DNA from: Rhodococcus sp. 4CII
GTDB lineage: Bacteria; Actinomycetota; Actinomycetes; Mycobacteriales; Mycobacteriaceae
NCBI RefSeq assembly: GCF_014256275.1
Contig: NZ_JACCFE010000002.1
Coordinates: 1,116,001 to 1,180,000 of the forward strand
DNA: 64,000 bases
Direction of reading: 5' to 3'
Both the position numbers and the translations under genes were made by a program. Positions 13,101-25,100 of the stretch are shown piece by piece (the first letter of the stretch is position 1; each line of letters opens with the position of its first letter). Under the pieces are notes generated by a model. It was not told the origin of the DNA, ran no database searches, and worked only from the letters and a program-made list of their open reading frames with translations.

Positions 13101-16100
13101 CACCGTGAGCCCGGCGAGTTCGAGCGTCGGCCGCTCGAGGTTCTGGAAACTCAGCATCACCTGCGCGAGCGGCGCGAACGCGGCCGACCGCGACGGACGG
13201 AGCACCTCGACGACCTGCTCGAACGGCACGTCGGCGTTGCCGAATGCATTCAGGTCGACCTCACGAACCTGCGTGAGCAGCGTACTGAAACGGGCGTTCG
13301 GGTCGACGTCGGTGCGCAGCACGAGGGTGTTGACGAACATCCCGACGAGGTCGTCGAGCGCACGGTCACCGCGGCCCGCGACGGGGGTGCTGACGGAGAT
13401 GTCGGTGGTGTTGCTCAGTCGTCCCAGCAGCACGGCGAGTGCGGTGTGCACCACCATGAACAGCGACGCCTGGTGGGTCTGCGCGAGTTCGTTCAAGGAC
13501 CGGTGCACGTCCTGCCCGATCTCGAATTCGATCAGGCCACCCCGCGGGTTCCGGACGGCCGGGCGTGGTCGGTCGGCCGGGAGGTCGAGGACCTCCGGGG
13601 CGTCGCCCAGTGCGTGGGTCCAGTATGCGATCTGCTTGCCCGCGAGCGATTCCGGATCGTCCTCGTTCCCGAGGACGGTCCGCTGCCACAGGGCGAAGTC
13701 GGGGTACTGCACGGGCAGCGGCGAGAAGCTGGGCTCCTCCCCCTGCACGCGAGCGCCGTAGGCGCCGAACAGGTCCCGCGCGAGCGGCGCCATCGACGAA
13801 CCGTCCGCGGAGATGTGGTGGACCACGACGACGAGGACGTGGTCGCGCTCCCCGAGTGTGAACAGGGCGGCGCGGACCGGGACGTCGGCGGTGACGTCGA
13901 AACCGGCCGACGCCAGCGCGACGACCCGCTCCCGCAGTTCCTGTTCGTCCGACACCTCGACGACATCGAGTTCGGACTTCGTGCCGGACAGGACGACCTG
14001 GTAGGGACCGTCGACGGAGTCGGGGTACACCGTGCGCAGCGACTCGTGCCGGGACACGACGTCGGCGATCGCCGACCGCAACGCCTCCACGTCCAGTTCA
14101 CCGGTGAGTCGCAGCGCCAACGGAATGTTGTATTCGGCCGACTCGGGATCGAATCGGTTGACGTACCACATGCGCTGCTGCGCCAGCGACAGCGGAACAC
14201 GGTCCGGCCGCGGTCCGGCGGTGACGGGCGGACGACCGCCCGCGTCGACACCCAGCGCTTCCAGCCTGCGGGCCAGTTGTGCCACCGTGGGGGCCTCGAA
14301 GATCTCGCGGACCGGGGCGTCGATGCCGACGGCCTCGTTGATCCGCGCCATCACCCGGGTGGCGGCGAGCGAGTTGCCGCCGAGCGTGAAGAAGGAGTCG
14401 TCGGCACCGACCACGTCGACACCGAGCACCTCCGCGAACACCGCGGCGACCCGCTGTTCCAGCGCGGTTCCGGCGGCGCGGAATTCACGGTCCTCGGCCA
14501 GGAACTCCGGCTCGGGCAGAGCCCGGCGGTCGAGCTTGCCCACCGGCGTGAGCGGGATGGCGTCGAGCGTCACGATCGTCGACGGCACCATGTACGTGGG
14601 GACGAATTCGCCCACGAAGTCGAGCATCCCGGCGACGTCCACGTCGGCGCCGGACACCGGCAGCACGTACGACACGAGGACCGAATCCCCGGACGGTCCG
14701 GGCAGGACCACCGTGGTGGCGAAGTCGACGGCGGGGTGCTTGGCGAGCACCGTGTCGATCTCGCCGAGTTCGATGCGGAATCCGCGAACCTTCACCTGCT
14801 GGTCCGAACGGCCGACGTACTCGACGCTCAGCAGCCCGTCCGCGTCCTTCGTCCAGCGCACCACGTCGCCGGTGCGGTACATCCGGTCGCCCGGCTCACC
14901 GAACGGGTTCGCGACGAAGCGTCCCGCGGTCAGCGGCGTCCGCCGGTGGTAACCGCGGGCGAGTCCGAGACCCGACAGATAGAGGTCGCCTGCGATACCG
15001 ACCGGAACGGGCCGGAGACGATCGTCGAGGACCAGTGCGCTGGTGCCGCGGATCGGACCACCGATCGTGACCGGGCCGTCGGCGGCCATCGGGTCGCTGA
15101 TGTTGGTCATGATCGTGGTCTCGGTGGGACCGTAGCCGTTGAACAGCGAGCGTCCGGGTGCCCAGCGGGCCGCGAGTTCGGCAGGAACGGCCTCGCCACC
15201 GGCGACGACGAACTGGAAGTCGTCCAGCCCGGACGGATCCACGGACGCCAGCGCCGACGGCGTCACGAAGCCGTGCGTGACGCGCTGCTCGCGCAGGAAC
15301 TTCGCGAACTCGGGACCGCCGTACACGTCGGTGGGAGCGATCACCATGGTGGCGCCGGCGCCGACCGCGAGCAGCAGTTCGAGAACGGACGCGTCGAAGC
15401 TCGGGGACGCGAAGTGCAGCGTCCGCGAGTGAGTCGTCACCTGGTAGCGCTCACGCTGTTCGGCGGCGAAGTTCGCCAGACCCCGGTGCGTGACGACGAC
15501 GCCCTTGGGCTGCCCGGTGGTACCGGACGTGTAGATCACGTAGGCACTGTTGGCCGGTGTCACCGCCGTCCGGCGCTCCGCTTCCGCGACGGGAGCCGAC
15601 GAGTACGCCGCGGTGGCCGCCTCGAACTCCGCGCTGTCGAGGACGAGCCAGTCGACGTCCGCCGGAAGCCCGTCGACCTCGGCACTCACGGAGAGACCCA
15701 GCGCCACACCGGAATCGGTGATCATGTGCGCGATGCGCTCGTCCGGGTATCGAGGGTCGATGGGGACGTACGCGCCGCCGCTCTTGGCGACGGCCCAGAT
15801 GCCGACGATGGACGCGATCGAGCGGGTGATGCCGAGCCCGACGAACGTCTCCGCGCCGACTCCGCGTTCGATCAGGATGCGCGCCACCCGGTTCGAGCGC
15901 TCGTCGAGTTCGCGGTAGGTGATGCTGTCGCCGCCCGCGACGACCGCGTCTCCGTCGGGGTTCGCCGCGACGGCAGCAGACAGCAGTTCCACGAGAGGCG
16001 TGGGCGAGACGCCCTCGATACCGCGGACCGGTGTCAGTTCCGCGGTCTCCTCCGCGTCGAGGATGGGGATGTCCCCCACCGCGACGTCGGTGCCGCCGCC

Positions 16101-19100
16101 CGCGACGGCGGCCAGGATCCGCACGAAACGATCCGCGAAGCCCTGCACCGTGTCCGCGTCGAAGATCTCGGTGGCGAATCCGAGGACACCGGTGATCCCG
16201 GTGGGCGCACCCTCGTCCGACCACAGTTCACGCAGGTCGACGGTGAGATCGAACTTGCTGAACTCGACGTCCACGGCACCGGGTGTCGCCTCGAGTCCGG
16301 CGAACTCGAGCGACGGGATGCCGTTCACCTGGTGTGTGAGCACCACCTGGAACAACGGCGAGTACGCCGTCGACCGGGTCGGGTTCAGGGCGTCCACCAA
16401 CTGCTCGAACGGGACGTCCTGATTGCTGAACGCGGCGAGGTCCTGGGTGCGGACCTGTTCGAGCAGAGCGGCGAAGGACGTTCCGGGCTCGACCTCGGTG
16501 CGCAGCACCAGCGTGTTGACGAACATGCCGACGAGGTTCTCGAGTGCCTCGTCGCCGCGACCGGCCACGGCCGTGCCGATGGCGATGTCGGTGCTCGAAC
16601 TGAGTCGTGCCAGCAACACGGACAGCGACGCGTGCAACACCATGAACAGCGACACGTTGTGCGCCCGCGCGACCTCGCCGAGACGGCGGTGGATGTCCTC
16701 GTCGACGGAGAATGCGACGGAACTGCCGGCCATCGACCGCACCGTGGGCCGGGGGCGGTCGGTCGGAAGGGCGAGGACGTCGGGCACACCCGCGAGGGTT
16801 TTCGACCAGAAGTCGATCTGGGCGGCGGCGAGGGAATCGGGATCGTCCTCGGAACCGAGCACCTCCCGCTGCCACAGCGCGTAGTCCGCGTACTGGACGG
16901 GCAGAACCGGCCAGGCCGACTGCGTCCCGTCCCGATGCGCGGCGTACGCCGTCATCACGTCGCGGGCCAGCGGCAGCGTCGACGCGCCGTCGGATGCGAT
17001 GTGGTGCATGACGAGGACCAGGACGTGGTCGTCCGCGCCGAGCCGGAACAGGCGGGCCCGGACCGGGATCGTGTCGGTCACGTCGAATCCGGTGGAACCG
17101 AACTCGAACAGGCGGGCCCGCAGATCCTCCTCGCGGACGTCGACCGGTTCGAGAGCGAGGTCGACATCGGCGGCAGGCAGGATCACCTGGTGCGCACCGG
17201 AATCGGAGTCCGGGAACACCGTCCGCAGCACCTCGTGCCGCGCGACGACGTCGGACAGCGCAGCGGCCAGGGCGGCGACGTCCAGCTCGCCGCGCAGCCG
17301 CACGGTGAGCGGCACGTTGTAGGCCGGCGACGACGGATCGAAACGGTTGAGGAACCACATCCGCTGCTGCGCGAGCGACAGCGGCAGCTCCCGGGGACGC
17401 TCGCCCGAGACGAGAGCCGGACGGGTGGAGCCATGGTGCGCCCGGTCCTCGACGAGGGTCGCGAGGGTGGCGACCGTCGGAGCCTCGAACAGATCGCGGA
17501 TCCCGACCTCGGTGCCGGTCGCGGACGTGACGCGGGCAGCGACACGGGTGGCGCTGAGCGAGTTGCCGCCGAGGTCGAAGAACGAGTCGTCGACGCTCAC
17601 CCGCGGCACCGAGATCACGTCACCGAAGATGCCGGCGACGACCTGCTCGAGCGGCGTGCGCGGTGCGACGAATTCGACGGTGCCGGTGGTGAAAACCGGC
17701 TCCGGGAGAGCCTTGCGGTCGATCTTGAGATTCGCGTTGAGAGGCATCTCGTCGAGAACCATCACCGTATCCGGGATCATGTGCGAAGGCAGCACGTCAC
17801 GCAGTGCCTCCACGGTCGCGTCGACGTCCAGTTCGGCGCCGGCGGTCGCGGTGACGTACGCGACGAGCCGGGGACCCTGCTCGCTGTCGTGCACGACCAC
17901 CACCGACTGCTGCACCGCCCTGTTCGCGGTGAGTGCCGATTCGATCTCGCCGAGTTCGATCCGGAGACCGCGGATCTTGACCTGGAAGTCGCTGCGGCCC
18001 ACGAACACGAGCCCACCGTGGTCGAGTTCCCGGACGAGGTCGCCGGTCCGGTACATCCGGGCGCCGGGCCCCTCGAACGGGTTCGCCACGAAACGCGACG
18101 CGGTGGTGCCGGACATGTTGCCGTAACCGCGGGCCAGGACCTGGCCGCCGATGTACAGGTCGCCGGTCACTCCCGGCGGCACGGGGCGCATCCGGCCGTC
18201 GAGCACGTGGTACCGGACGCCGCGGAACGCGGTACCGAACGGGACCGGCCATTTCTCGGCGTCCGCGGTGGAGAGGTCCAGTTCGTACGAGGAACACGTG
18301 ACCGAGGCCTCGGTCGGACCGTAATTGTTGAGCACGCGCGAGTCCGTGCCGATCAGCGCCGTGCAGGCCGCCGGCCGCAGCACCTCGCCGCCGAGGAGGA
18401 TCACCTTCAGATTGGGCAGGACGCCCTCGGTGTCCAGCTCGGTGAGGACCTCGAACGCACTGGGCGCCAGGTTGGTGATCTGGACGTCGCCCGTGCCGAT
18501 CATGCGAAGAATCGGCCCCGGATCGAAGCCGTCGTCGGCGAGGTGGAGCACGCCGCCGTACGCGAGCCCCACCCAGATGTTCTTCTGCGTCTGGTCGAAC
18601 AGCGGGGAGTTCGCGATCAGCAGTCCGGTGCCGTCCTTCACGCGAAGGTCGCCCTGGTACGACTGATAGTTGTTGGACAGACCCAGCATCGGCACCATCG
18701 TGGGCTTGGGCCGTCCGGTCGAACCGGACGTCGAGATGACGTGTGCGAGGCGCTTGCCTGCGTGCTCGTCCGACCACGGGTCGTGCGGGAAGTCGGTGTC
18801 GTCGAGCGATGCGAGGTGGCGGACCGTCTCGGGATCGTCGAGCACGATCGGATCGTCGAGAGCCGCGTTTCCGGTGGGCGCGTCGGTGAGCCCGCTCCAG
18901 GACCGGGTGGCAACCACGGCCCGTGTGCCGCTGTCTTCGACGAGACCGGTGATCCGGTCGATCGCCCACTTCTGGTCGAACGGGGAGTACGCCGCGCCGA
19001 CCTTCCAGGCGGCGATCATCCCGACCACCCACTCGAGCGAACGGGGAACGAGAAGCGCGACGACGTCGTCGGGGCGGACACCGCGGGACAGCAGTTCGCG

Positions 19101-22100
19101 TGCCAGCTGGTTGGCCCGGCGGTTGAGTTCACCGCGGGTGGTCGACACACCGCCGGCGACGACGGCGAGAGCCTCCGGATCGCGCTCGACGCATTCCTGC
19201 CAGCGCGTGACGAAGAGTTCGAGCGGCCAGCCCGGCGTCTCCGCGGACTCGGCTTCGGGTACCGCGACGACGTCCGGTGCGGGCGCGACGATCTCGATGT
19301 CACCGACCAGGGCGTGCGCGTCGGCGATGACTCGGTCGAGGATCGCGCCGAAGCCGTCCTTCCCGTCTTCCGACGGCGGGGCCGTCATGATGGTGGGAAC
19401 CAGCCCGGACAGCACCACGGACACGATCGCGTCCGGGCCCATCCCGCGCTCGGACAGCGGCGCCGACATCAGGCGCAGTCGCTCGTCGAATTCGCGGTAT
19501 GTGACCTGCATGCCGTCGTGCGCGACCGCGACACCGTCGGGCGCGACCTCGACCGCGGCAGCCAGAAGCTGCGGCAGCTCGCGAACCGTCATCGTGCGGG
19601 CAGGTCTGGCTTGGCTCAACTTTGCTCTCTCGTGTTTCGTGAGAATGTCGATGTCGCCTACAGCGACACCGGGATCGGTGACGACGGCCTCGAGGATCCG
19701 GACGAATCGTTCCGCGATCCGTTCGGCGGTGCTCCGCTCGAACAGATCGGTCGCGAACGTGAACCTGCCGCCGAGCCCGGCGGGATCACCCGACTCGTCG
19801 GCCTTCTCGGTGATCGTCAACGTGAGGTCGTACTTGGCGCCCTGCGCCATGTCCTCGATCACGCGCACGGTCAGTCCCGGCAGTTCGAGCGCATCCATCC
19901 GATTGTTCTGGAACGACAGCATCACCTGGAACACCGGCGAGTAGGCCGCCGAGCGCCGGATCCGCAGGGCTTCCACGATCTTCTCGAACGGGACGTCGGA
20001 ATTGCCGAACGCCGCGAGGTCGCCTTCGCGGACCCGCTCGACGAGGGCGGCGAACGAATCGCCCGGGCGCACCTGGGTGCGCAGGACGAGGGTGTTGACG
20101 AACATGCCGACGAGGTCGTCGAGTGCCTGATCGCTGCGTGCCGCGAGCGGGGTGCCGACGGTGATGTCGTCGCTGTTGCTCAGCCGCGACAGCAACGTGG
20201 TCAGTGCCGCATGCGTCACCATGAAGAGCGAGGCGCCGTGTTCCTTCCCGACCGCTTCGAGTCCGCGCCGCAGTTCGGGGGTGATCGCGAAGTCGATCGA
20301 ATCACCCTGCATCGACTGCCGGGCGGGGCGGATGTGATCGAGCGGGAGGTCGATCAGCTCGGGCGCCCCGGCGAGGGTCTCGGCCCAGTGGGCGATCTGC
20401 CTGCCTGCCAGCGACCGGGTGTCGGCGGGGTCGCCGAGAACCTCGCGCTGCCACAACGCGAAGTCGGGGTACTGCACCGGCAACGGCTGCCACAGCGGAG
20501 CCGCGCCCGCGGTGCGCGCACTGTAGGCGACCATGACGTCCCGGGCGAGCGGCGCCATCGAGGCACCGTCCGCGCAGATGTGGTGCACGACGAGGACGAG
20601 CAGGAACTCGCTCTCGCTCGTGGTGAACAGCCGGATGCGCAGCGGCGGCGCGGCCGTGACGTCGAATCCTTCGGTGGCGAATTCGGTCAGGGCCGTGTGG
20701 AGTTCGGCGTCGGGCACCGGGACCGGCGTCAGGTCGAACGGAACCTGCCCGGCGTCGACGACCTGCTGGTACGGGCCGTCGACGGAGTCGGGGAACACCG
20801 TCCGCAGCGACTCGTGCCGCGCGAGGACATCCGACACGGCCGACGACATCGCCTCGATGTCGAGCGAACCGGACAGTCGGACGGCCAGCGGGATGTTGTA
20901 CGCCGACGACGCGGTGTCGAACCGGTTCATCAGCCACATGCTCTGCTGAGCCATCGACAGCGGAACCCGGTCGGGGCGCGGTCCGGCGGCGAGGACTGGT
21001 CGGCCCGAGGCCGTGCCGGCCTGCTGCGCCACCGTCACGGCGAGTCGTTCCACGGTCGGCGCCTCGAACAACTCGCGCACACCCAGACTGGTGCCCGCCG
21101 CGGCGTTGAGCCGGGCGACGGCCTTGGTTGCCAGAAGCGAGTTGCCACCGAGATCGAAGAACGACTCGGCGACACTGACCTTCGCGAGCCCGAGGACGTC
21201 GGCGAGCACACCGGCGACCAGTTCCTCGGTCGGCGTACGCGGTTCGACCATCTCCCCCTGCAGGGCGTCGAAGTTGGGCTCGGGCAGCGCCTTCCGGTCG
21301 AGCTTGCCCGCGGTGGTGAGCGGGATCTCGTCGAGGACGACGATCGTGCTCGGCACCATGTGCGCCGGGAGCGTGTCACCGACGAAGTGCGTCACCTCGG
21401 CGACGTCGACGGCGCTGCCCGACGACGGCAGCACGTACGACACGAGAGCCGTCGCGCCGGACGGCAGCGCGGTGCCGAGCGTGGCTGCGAATTCGAGGTC
21501 CGGATGGCGGACGAGCGCGGCGTCGATCTCGCCGAGTTCGATGCGGAAACCGCGCACCTTCACCTGGAAGTCGCTGCGGCCCACATATTCCACGCCGTAT
21601 CCGGCGCGATGCCCGGGATCGACGACGAACCGGACGATGTCACCCGTGCGGTACATCCGGCTTCCGTTCTCGCCGAACGGGTTCGCCACGAACCGCTCGG
21701 CGGTGAGGCCGTGACGGTCGTGGTAGCCCCGCGCGAGACCGGGGCCGGCGATGTACAGCTCCCCCGCCACGCCTACGGGGACCGGGCGCAGAAGCTCGTC
21801 GAGAACGTAGACGGTGACACCGCAGACGGGTCCGCCGATCTCGATCCGCCGACCCGCGACGAGCTGGTTGCTGACGTTGCTCATGATGGTGGCCTCGGTG
21901 GGACCGTAGCCGTTGTACATCCGACGGCCCGGCGCCCAACGTTCCACCAGTTCCGGCGGGCACGCCTCGCCGCCGACGACGACGACCTCGAGCCGGTCGA
22001 GTCCGGCCGGTTCCACCGACGCGAGCGCGGCGGGTGTGACGAACGCGTGCGTGACCTCGTGGTCCGCGAGGAACTTCCGCAGTTCCTCACCGCCGTACAG

Positions 22101-25100
22101 GTCGGCGGGAGCGACGACCATCGTCGCGCCGCAGCCGAAGGCGAGCAGCAGTTCGAGAACGGACGCGTCGAAGCTCGGGGACGCGAAGTGCAGGGTCCGC
22201 GCCGAGGGGCTCACGCCGTAGTGGGTGCGCTGCTCGGCCGAGAAGTTGGCCAGACCTGTGTGGGTGACCGCAACGCCCTTGGGCAGACCGGTGGTACCGG
22301 AGGTGTAGATCATGTACGCCGGGTGCGCGAGCTGCACCGACGCGGTCCGTTCGGAGTCCGTGACCGGCGCCGGCGATTTCGGGGCGCACAGCGCATCGCA
22401 CTCGGCCGAGTCCAGGGCGAGCCATTCGATGCCCGCCGGCAGAGTGTCCTGCTGGGCGGCCACGGTCAGGCCGAGGATCGCGCCGGAGTCGGAGACCATG
22501 TGCGCGATGCGCTCGGCCGGGTAGCGGGGGTCCACGGGCACGAACGTGCCACCGGCCTTGGCCACTGCCCACGTCCCGATCACCGAGTGCAGCGAGCGCG
22601 TCATCCCCAGCGCAACAGACGTTTCCGGCCCGACACCGCGGTCGATGAGCACACGGGCGAGTCGGCTCGATCGCGCGTCGAGTTCCGCGTAGGTCATCGA
22701 TTCGCCGTCCGCGACGAGAGCGATGCGCTCCCGGTTCTCCGCGGCGGTCGCGGCGAGGATCTCCGGCAGCGACAGCGGCGCGGCGGCGTCGGTGCCGTGC
22801 GCTGCGAGCAGCGATGCCCGCTCGTCGGGCGCGAGGATGTCGATGTCCGCGACGGGGACGTCGATGTCCCCGGACAGCGCACCGAGCACCCGGACGACCC
22901 GCGCCATGATCTCCTCGACCTCGGCGGCATCGAAGAGCTCGGGGAGGAACTTGGCGGTCAGGTGCAGCCGCGGGTCGGTCATCGCGACGATCGCCAGCGG
23001 GTAGTGCGTCGCGTCGTTGGACGTCACGTCGAGAACGCGGAGGCCCTCGATGTCGCTGTTCTTCGTGAGGGCTTCGCGGTCGAGCGGGTAGGACTCGTAG
23101 ACCATCAGGGTGTCGAACAGCGCACCCAGGCCGAGGTCCTGCTGGATGTCGGTGAGCCCGACGTGGTGGTGATCGAGCAGCTCGGTCTGCTCGTGCTGGA
23201 TACGGTCCAGCAGCGTGCGGACGGCATCGCCTGCCTGCACGCGGACGCGAACGGGCAGCGTGTTGATGAAGAGCCCGAGCATGGACTCGATGCCGGGCAC
23301 CTGCGGCGGACGCCCCGAGACAGTGGTGCCGAACACCACGTCGTCCCGGCCGGTCAGCCTGCCCAGCACGATTCCCCACGCAGCCTGGACGAGGGTGTTC
23401 ATGGTGACGCCGAGCTCGCGTGACCGCGCGGTCATGTCGGCGAGCAGGTCGTCCGGCAGATCGATCACGAGCTCACCGGGGGTGAGCGCCGGGGCGGTAT
23501 CGGCGTGCGCGGGGGCGAGGAGAGTGGGTTCCTCGATGCCGCCCAGGGCCTTCGCCCACGCCGACACCGACTCCTGCGGGTCCTGCGCGGCCAGCCATTC
23601 GAGGTAGCTGCGGTACGGACGCGGCTGCGGCAGTGCCAGCGCGTCGCCGTTCACCGCATACAGGGTCAGGAGGTCCTGGATGAGGATCGGCAGCGACCAG
23701 CCGTCGAGGAGGATGTGGTGGTTGGTGACGGCGAACCGGTAGCGGTCCTCGCCCGTCTCGACCAGGAGGAATCGCACCAGGGGCGGTGCGGTCATGTCGA
23801 ACCGGTCCGTCCGGTTCGCGAGCATCAGCGCATCGAGCTGCGACTTCCGGTCGGCTTCGGACGCCGACGCGAGGTCGACCTCCGTCCACGGCACGTCCAC
23901 CCGGTCGACGACCACCTGCATGCCGGTGCCGTCATCGGCCGACACGAAAGCGGTGCGCAGGTTGGGGTGCCGGGCCACGAGCGACTCGGCGGCGCGGCGA
24001 AGCCGGCCGGTGTCGACGGATCCGCCCAGGTCCATGACCAGCTGCGTGGTGTACACGTCGGTGGCGGTGCCGGCCAGCGACGCGTGGAACAGCAAGCCCA
24101 CCTGCAGCGGGGCCAGCGACCAGACGTCCGAAAGGGCGGGGTACTCACCCTCGAGGGTGTCGATCCGGTTCTGGCTCAGCGACACGAGGTCGAGGTCCGA
24201 CGGGGTCCGTCCACCCGCCCCGGGTCGCTTCGTGTACTCGACCAGCCCCTCCAGCGCACGCGTCCACAGCGCCGTGAGCTCGGCCACCTCGGCCTCGGTG
24301 AGGACACCGCGAGGGAAGTCGACGGTGGCCGACAGTCGCTGTTCGCCCTCGACGTCCACGATCATCGCGTTGATGTCGAGGGCGAAGTGCACCGGCATCT
24401 CGCTGTTGCGGCTGCCGGTGAGCTCCATCGTGTCGGTGTCCGGCACCCAGCCCGCGGCGCGGAACGCGTCGGGGATCTCGCCCACCGACACGCGACCGAG
24501 GTAGTTGAAGCTGATCTGAGGGCTCGGCAGGGCCGCGAGAATCGCGCGCGTCTCGGCGTTGAGGAATCGGAGCATCCCGTATCCGATACCGTGCTCGGGC
24601 ACCTGCGCGAGCTGCTCCTTCACCGACTTCACGGCGCGTCCCGCGGCGCCGCCGCCGGCGAGCGCATCCTGCACGTCGACGCCGGGCGCCGACAGCCGGA
24701 CCGGGAACATGCTGGTGAACCAGCCCACCGTCCGGGACAGGTCGGCGCCGGGCAGCACCGTCTCCTCGCGGCCGTGGCCTTCGAGGTGCACGAGAGTCGA
24801 GGACTCACCGACTCCCCGTTCCGCCCGCCACGCCGCGACGGCCAGGGTGAGGGCGGTGAGGAGACCGTCGTTGACACCGCCGTGGAACGCGCGCGGCACA
24901 CCGGTCAGCAAACCGTCGGTGACGTCCGCCGACACCTCGAGCCGGACGCGGCCGGTGGTCGAGACCGTGTCGCGGCCGTCGAGGGCGCGCGACCCGATCA
25001 ACGGATCCGCACCGTCGAGCGTGGTGCGCCAGTATTCGAGTTCGGCCAGGCGCCGGGCGGTCTTGGCGCTGTCGGCGAGGCCGTGCGCCCAGCGGCGAAC

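Noticed and set aside
5628..23423. A 5931-codon open frame on the plus strand opposite the NRPS
   Set aside because: It is the mirror of a strongly biased GC-rich coding strand. Its translation is Arg/His/Gly/Asp-rich without domains, while the minus strand gives perfect NRPS motifs throughout.
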